NCBI RefSeq assembly: GCF_041734645.1
Contig: NZ_CP162010.1
Span: 806,001 to 870,000, forward strand
DNA length: 64,000 nt
Direction: 5' to 3'
From: Rodentibacter sp901420285
Lineage (GTDB): Bacteria; Pseudomonadota; Gammaproteobacteria; Enterobacterales; Pasteurellaceae
This document shows, one piece after another, positions 62,289 to 64,000 of the stretch. The notes below the pieces were generated by a model. It was given only the letters and a program-made list of their open reading frames with translations, was not told the origin of the DNA and made no database searches. Each line of letters opens with the position of its first letter. Within the stretch, counting starts at the first letter, position 1. The position numbers were made by a program, and so were the translations under genes.

Positions 62289-63884
62289 ATGAATAATCAA
62301 CAATCATCGATTGAAACTACTGAAAAAATATCTACGTTGTTGTTATGTAATCCTCATTTTTTGAGTAATTTTAACGAACAATATGTGAAAGGGCTGTCTT
62401 TGGTTCAATGGTTACCGGAGATGGGAATGAGACATCAGTTGAATGCGGTATCGGCGGAGAGCTACGATATCCTTATGGTTGATGAATCTTGCCCGATTAA
62501 CTACAGCAGCTTTATTTGTTGGTTGCGTGTGCTGAAGATAAATGGCGCCTTAGTGCTGCCAAAAAGCGCACAAGCGAATATAGATGCATTTTTTGAACGC
62601 GTTACTGAATTTGTAGAATTGAGTCCATTGGATTCGGGTAATGTATTGGTATTTGCTAAATTACCGCATAGTCGGAGTTACGAAGATTATGAAGCGGAGT
62701 TGGAACACTTAATAAGTCAACGTGCTTTTGCCAAGGCATTGTCATTGTTGGATAAGATGGAGATCTTAGCGCCTTTACATATTCATCCGACAATGTATCA
62801 AGCAAAAATTTATCAACAATTAGGTTTAGTGGACGGTGTGTCGACGGTTTGGCGGCTATTTCGTCAACGTATGACAAACCCGAATGTCGCCGTGTTTGCC
62901 GCTTTGGATACCATTATGACAGGGGATTATCATCATGGGTTTAAGGCGCGTCAGCCTTTGATTAGCGATACCTTTCGCGCTAAACCACCACCGAAAGCGG
63001 AATGGCAGCCGAAAAAATGGCAAGGGCAAAATTTGTTGGGTAAGCATTTAGTGATTTGGACGGAATTCGGCTTGGGTGACGAGCTGATGTTTTCCCAACT
63101 GGCCTATGCATTGAAAAAACAGTTGAATGCGCAAAAAATCACATTGATCGGGCAAACACCGATCGTTGACTTATTGAACACCCATCCGGATATTGATGTG
63201 GTGATCGACAGTAGTAAGATTGAAGTGGAATTGACTGACTTTGATTATTGGGTTTTTCCGCACGATATTATGGCTTATATTGATTTGCCTTTTGAGCAAG
63301 TAATCAAGCGCCATCCTTATTTGTTTATTGAGGCGGCGGATGTGGCGCAGGCTAAAAATAAAATTATGCAAGTTAAGCCCAAAACCAATGCGGTGCCGAA
63401 AGGATTAAATGTCGGGATTGTGTGGCGCGGTAATGCGACGCACGAAAACGATGCTTATCGTTCCATTCATCAAACGGAATTATTACGCGAGCTGTTCGAT
63501 ATAGAAGGGATAAATTGGTATTGTTTGCAGAAAGAATGCAATGAACAGGAAAAGCTCTTGCTTGCGGAATACGATATTCCTAATTTGGCGGAAAATGCGG
63601 CCTCTTTAATGGAAACCGGTGCTTATTTGATGAATATGGATTATTTGGTGACGGTGGATACATCGGTGGCGCATTTAGCCGGCGGGTTAGGCGTGAAGAC
63701 GCTGTTATTACTACCGTTTATCGGCGATTGGCGTTGGGGATCTGATGGAGAGCGTAATATGTGGTATCCGAATTTAACCGCGATCCGTGTAGAATCGCCG
63801 AAAGCTTCATGGGCGTTGGCCATAAGTAAAACGCGCGATAAGTTAGAAATTTTAAAACATAGTCAACGAATGAGTTATTTATAG
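62289..63884 (+). CDS. TPR-containing GT9-like glycosyltransferase
   Basis: A 531-residue cytoplasmic protein without signal peptide or membrane helices. The N-terminal 130 residues are not recognised; residues about 130-200 look like TPR helices (RAFAKALSLLDKMEILAPL, MYQAKIYQQLGLVDG). The C-terminal half resembles the GT-B domain of TPR-linked glycosyltransferase-9-like proteins: WTEFGLGDELMFSQLAYAL, GIVWRGNATHENDAYRSI, then VDTSVAHLAGGLGVKTLLLL and FIGDWRWG. It lies between the adhesin and an N-glycosyltransferase gene that starts 10 bases after it, so it may extend or modify the first sugar on the adhesin. That role is inferred; donor sugar unknown. A repeat copy at 63386-63396 is read as T-N-A-V-P. 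Confidence 0.8.
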   Translation: MNNQQSSIETTEKISTLLLCNPHFLSNFNEQYVKGLSLVQWLPEMGMRHQLNAVSAESYDILMVDESCPINYSSFICWLRVLKINGALVLPKSAQANIDAFFERVTEFVELSPLDSGNVLVFAKLPHSRSYEDYEAELEHLISQRAFAKALSLLDKMEILAPLHIHPTMYQAKIYQQLGLVDGVSTVWRLFRQRMTNPNVAVFAALDTIMTGDYHHGFKARQPLISDTFRAKPPPKAEWQPKKWQGQNLLGKHLVIWTEFGLGDELMFSQLAYALKKQLNAQKITLIGQTPIVDLLNTHPDIDVVIDSSKIEVELTDFDYWVFPHDIMAYIDLPFEQVIKRHPYLFIEAADVAQAKNKIMQVKPKTNAVPKGLNVGIVWRGNATHENDAYRSIHQTELLRELFDIEGINWYCLQKECNEQEKLLLAEYDIPNLAENAASLMETGAYLMNMDYLVTVDTSVAHLAGGLGVKTLLLLPFIGDWRWGSDGERNMWYPNLTAIRVESPKASWALAISKTRDKLEILKHSQRMSYL

Positions 63885-63894
63885 GAGCCTATTT

Positions 63895-64000
63895 ATGCAA
63901 AATGAAAATCCGCAACCACAAGCTCAACAAGAAGAGCAGGTTACGCCGAATGTAGCGCGTTTCGAGCGTGCTGTACGCGAGAAGGATTATGAACGCGCTT
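63895..64000 (+). CDS. ngt: Cytoplasmic N-glycosyltransferase (HMW1C type), N-terminal fragment
   Basis: Only 35 codons lie in the window: MQNENPQPQ, then EEQVTPNVARFERAVREKDYERA. This resembles the N-terminus of Actinobacillus pleuropneumoniae NGT (MENENKPNVANFEAAVAAKDYEKA, split here as MENENKPNVANF and EAAVAAKDYEKA). HMW1C/NGT enzymes (GT41) attach glucose or galactose directly to Asn in NxS/T sequons in the cytoplasm before export, and are known to modify adhesins including trimeric autotransporters. TAGGAGCC at 63882-63889 is a good ribosome site and overlaps the upstream stop codon. The short length limits certainty. Confidence 0.75.
   Translation, partial: MQNENPQPQAQQEEQVTPNVARFERAVREKDYERA

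Overview
The window is chromosomal DNA of a member of the Pasteurellaceae, most likely Aggregatibacter or a close Haemophilus relative. Supporting this are the gene orders lrp-ftsK-lolA-rarA, prfA-prmC-sirB1-kdsA and ygiM-cca-lolB-ispE, canonical Haemophilus-type uptake signal sequences (AAGTGCGGT) used singly and as paired terminators, a tmRNA tag ANDEQYALAA, and an HMW1C-type N-glycosyltransferase next to a trimeric autotransporter. No phage, IS element, CRISPR array or tRNA was seen.

Layout. 1-5.1 kb (minus strand): ispE (cut by the window edge), lolB, cca, ygiM-like, then a phosphate transporter with its PhoU-like partner. 5.2-14.6 kb (plus): a CYTH/CHAD protein, radA, lrp, ftsK, lolA, rarA and a Bcr-type efflux gene. 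14.7-15.1 kb: ssrA (tmRNA) on minus. 15.3-29 kb (plus): dinB, epmC, prfA, an RDD protein, prmC, sirB1, kdsA, a 2-hydroxyacid dehydrogenase, lolCDE, aroG under a TrpR-type operator, lysO and cytX. 29-33.4 kb (minus): a DNA-mimic family protein, ppc and purR. 33.5-47.5 kb: a 26-aa membrane protein, dapD, tehB, metG, a ParE-like toxin/antitoxin pair, apbC, a sirtuin without zinc cysteines, a RhuM/Fic pseudogene, kdsC-kdsD, rnpB, a TonB-dependent receptor and an ABC protein. 47.5-51.1 kb: a toxin-antitoxin island (two MazF/PemK pairs, a Fic protein, RelBE) whose modules are separated by copies of a 47-bp repeat. 51.3-64 kb: a 3568-residue trimeric autotransporter, a TPR/GT9-like glycosyltransferase and the start of a cytoplasmic N-glycosyltransferase (ngt/HMW1C type).

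Two things stand out. First, the last 12.5 kb looks like a self-contained glyco-adhesin system. The adhesin stalk has about 335 seven-residue repeats, nearly all starting with an Asn-Ser-Thr or Asn-Thr-Thr sequon. The enzyme family that glycosylates such sequons in the cytoplasm begins 1.7 kb downstream, with another glycosyltransferase between them. Second, a 12-base word, AGCACCGCATTG (reverse complement CAATGCGGTGCT), occurs about 40 times outside the adhesin stalk and 30 times inside it. By my count this is roughly four times the frequency of the canonical uptake sequence. It sits in low-constraint protein linkers, in three reading frames, and as inverted pairs forming transcription terminators, as uptake sequences do. 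CAATGCGGT differs from AAGTGCGGT at only two of nine positions, so it may be an undescribed uptake dialect or a domesticated repeat. All counts were made by eye.
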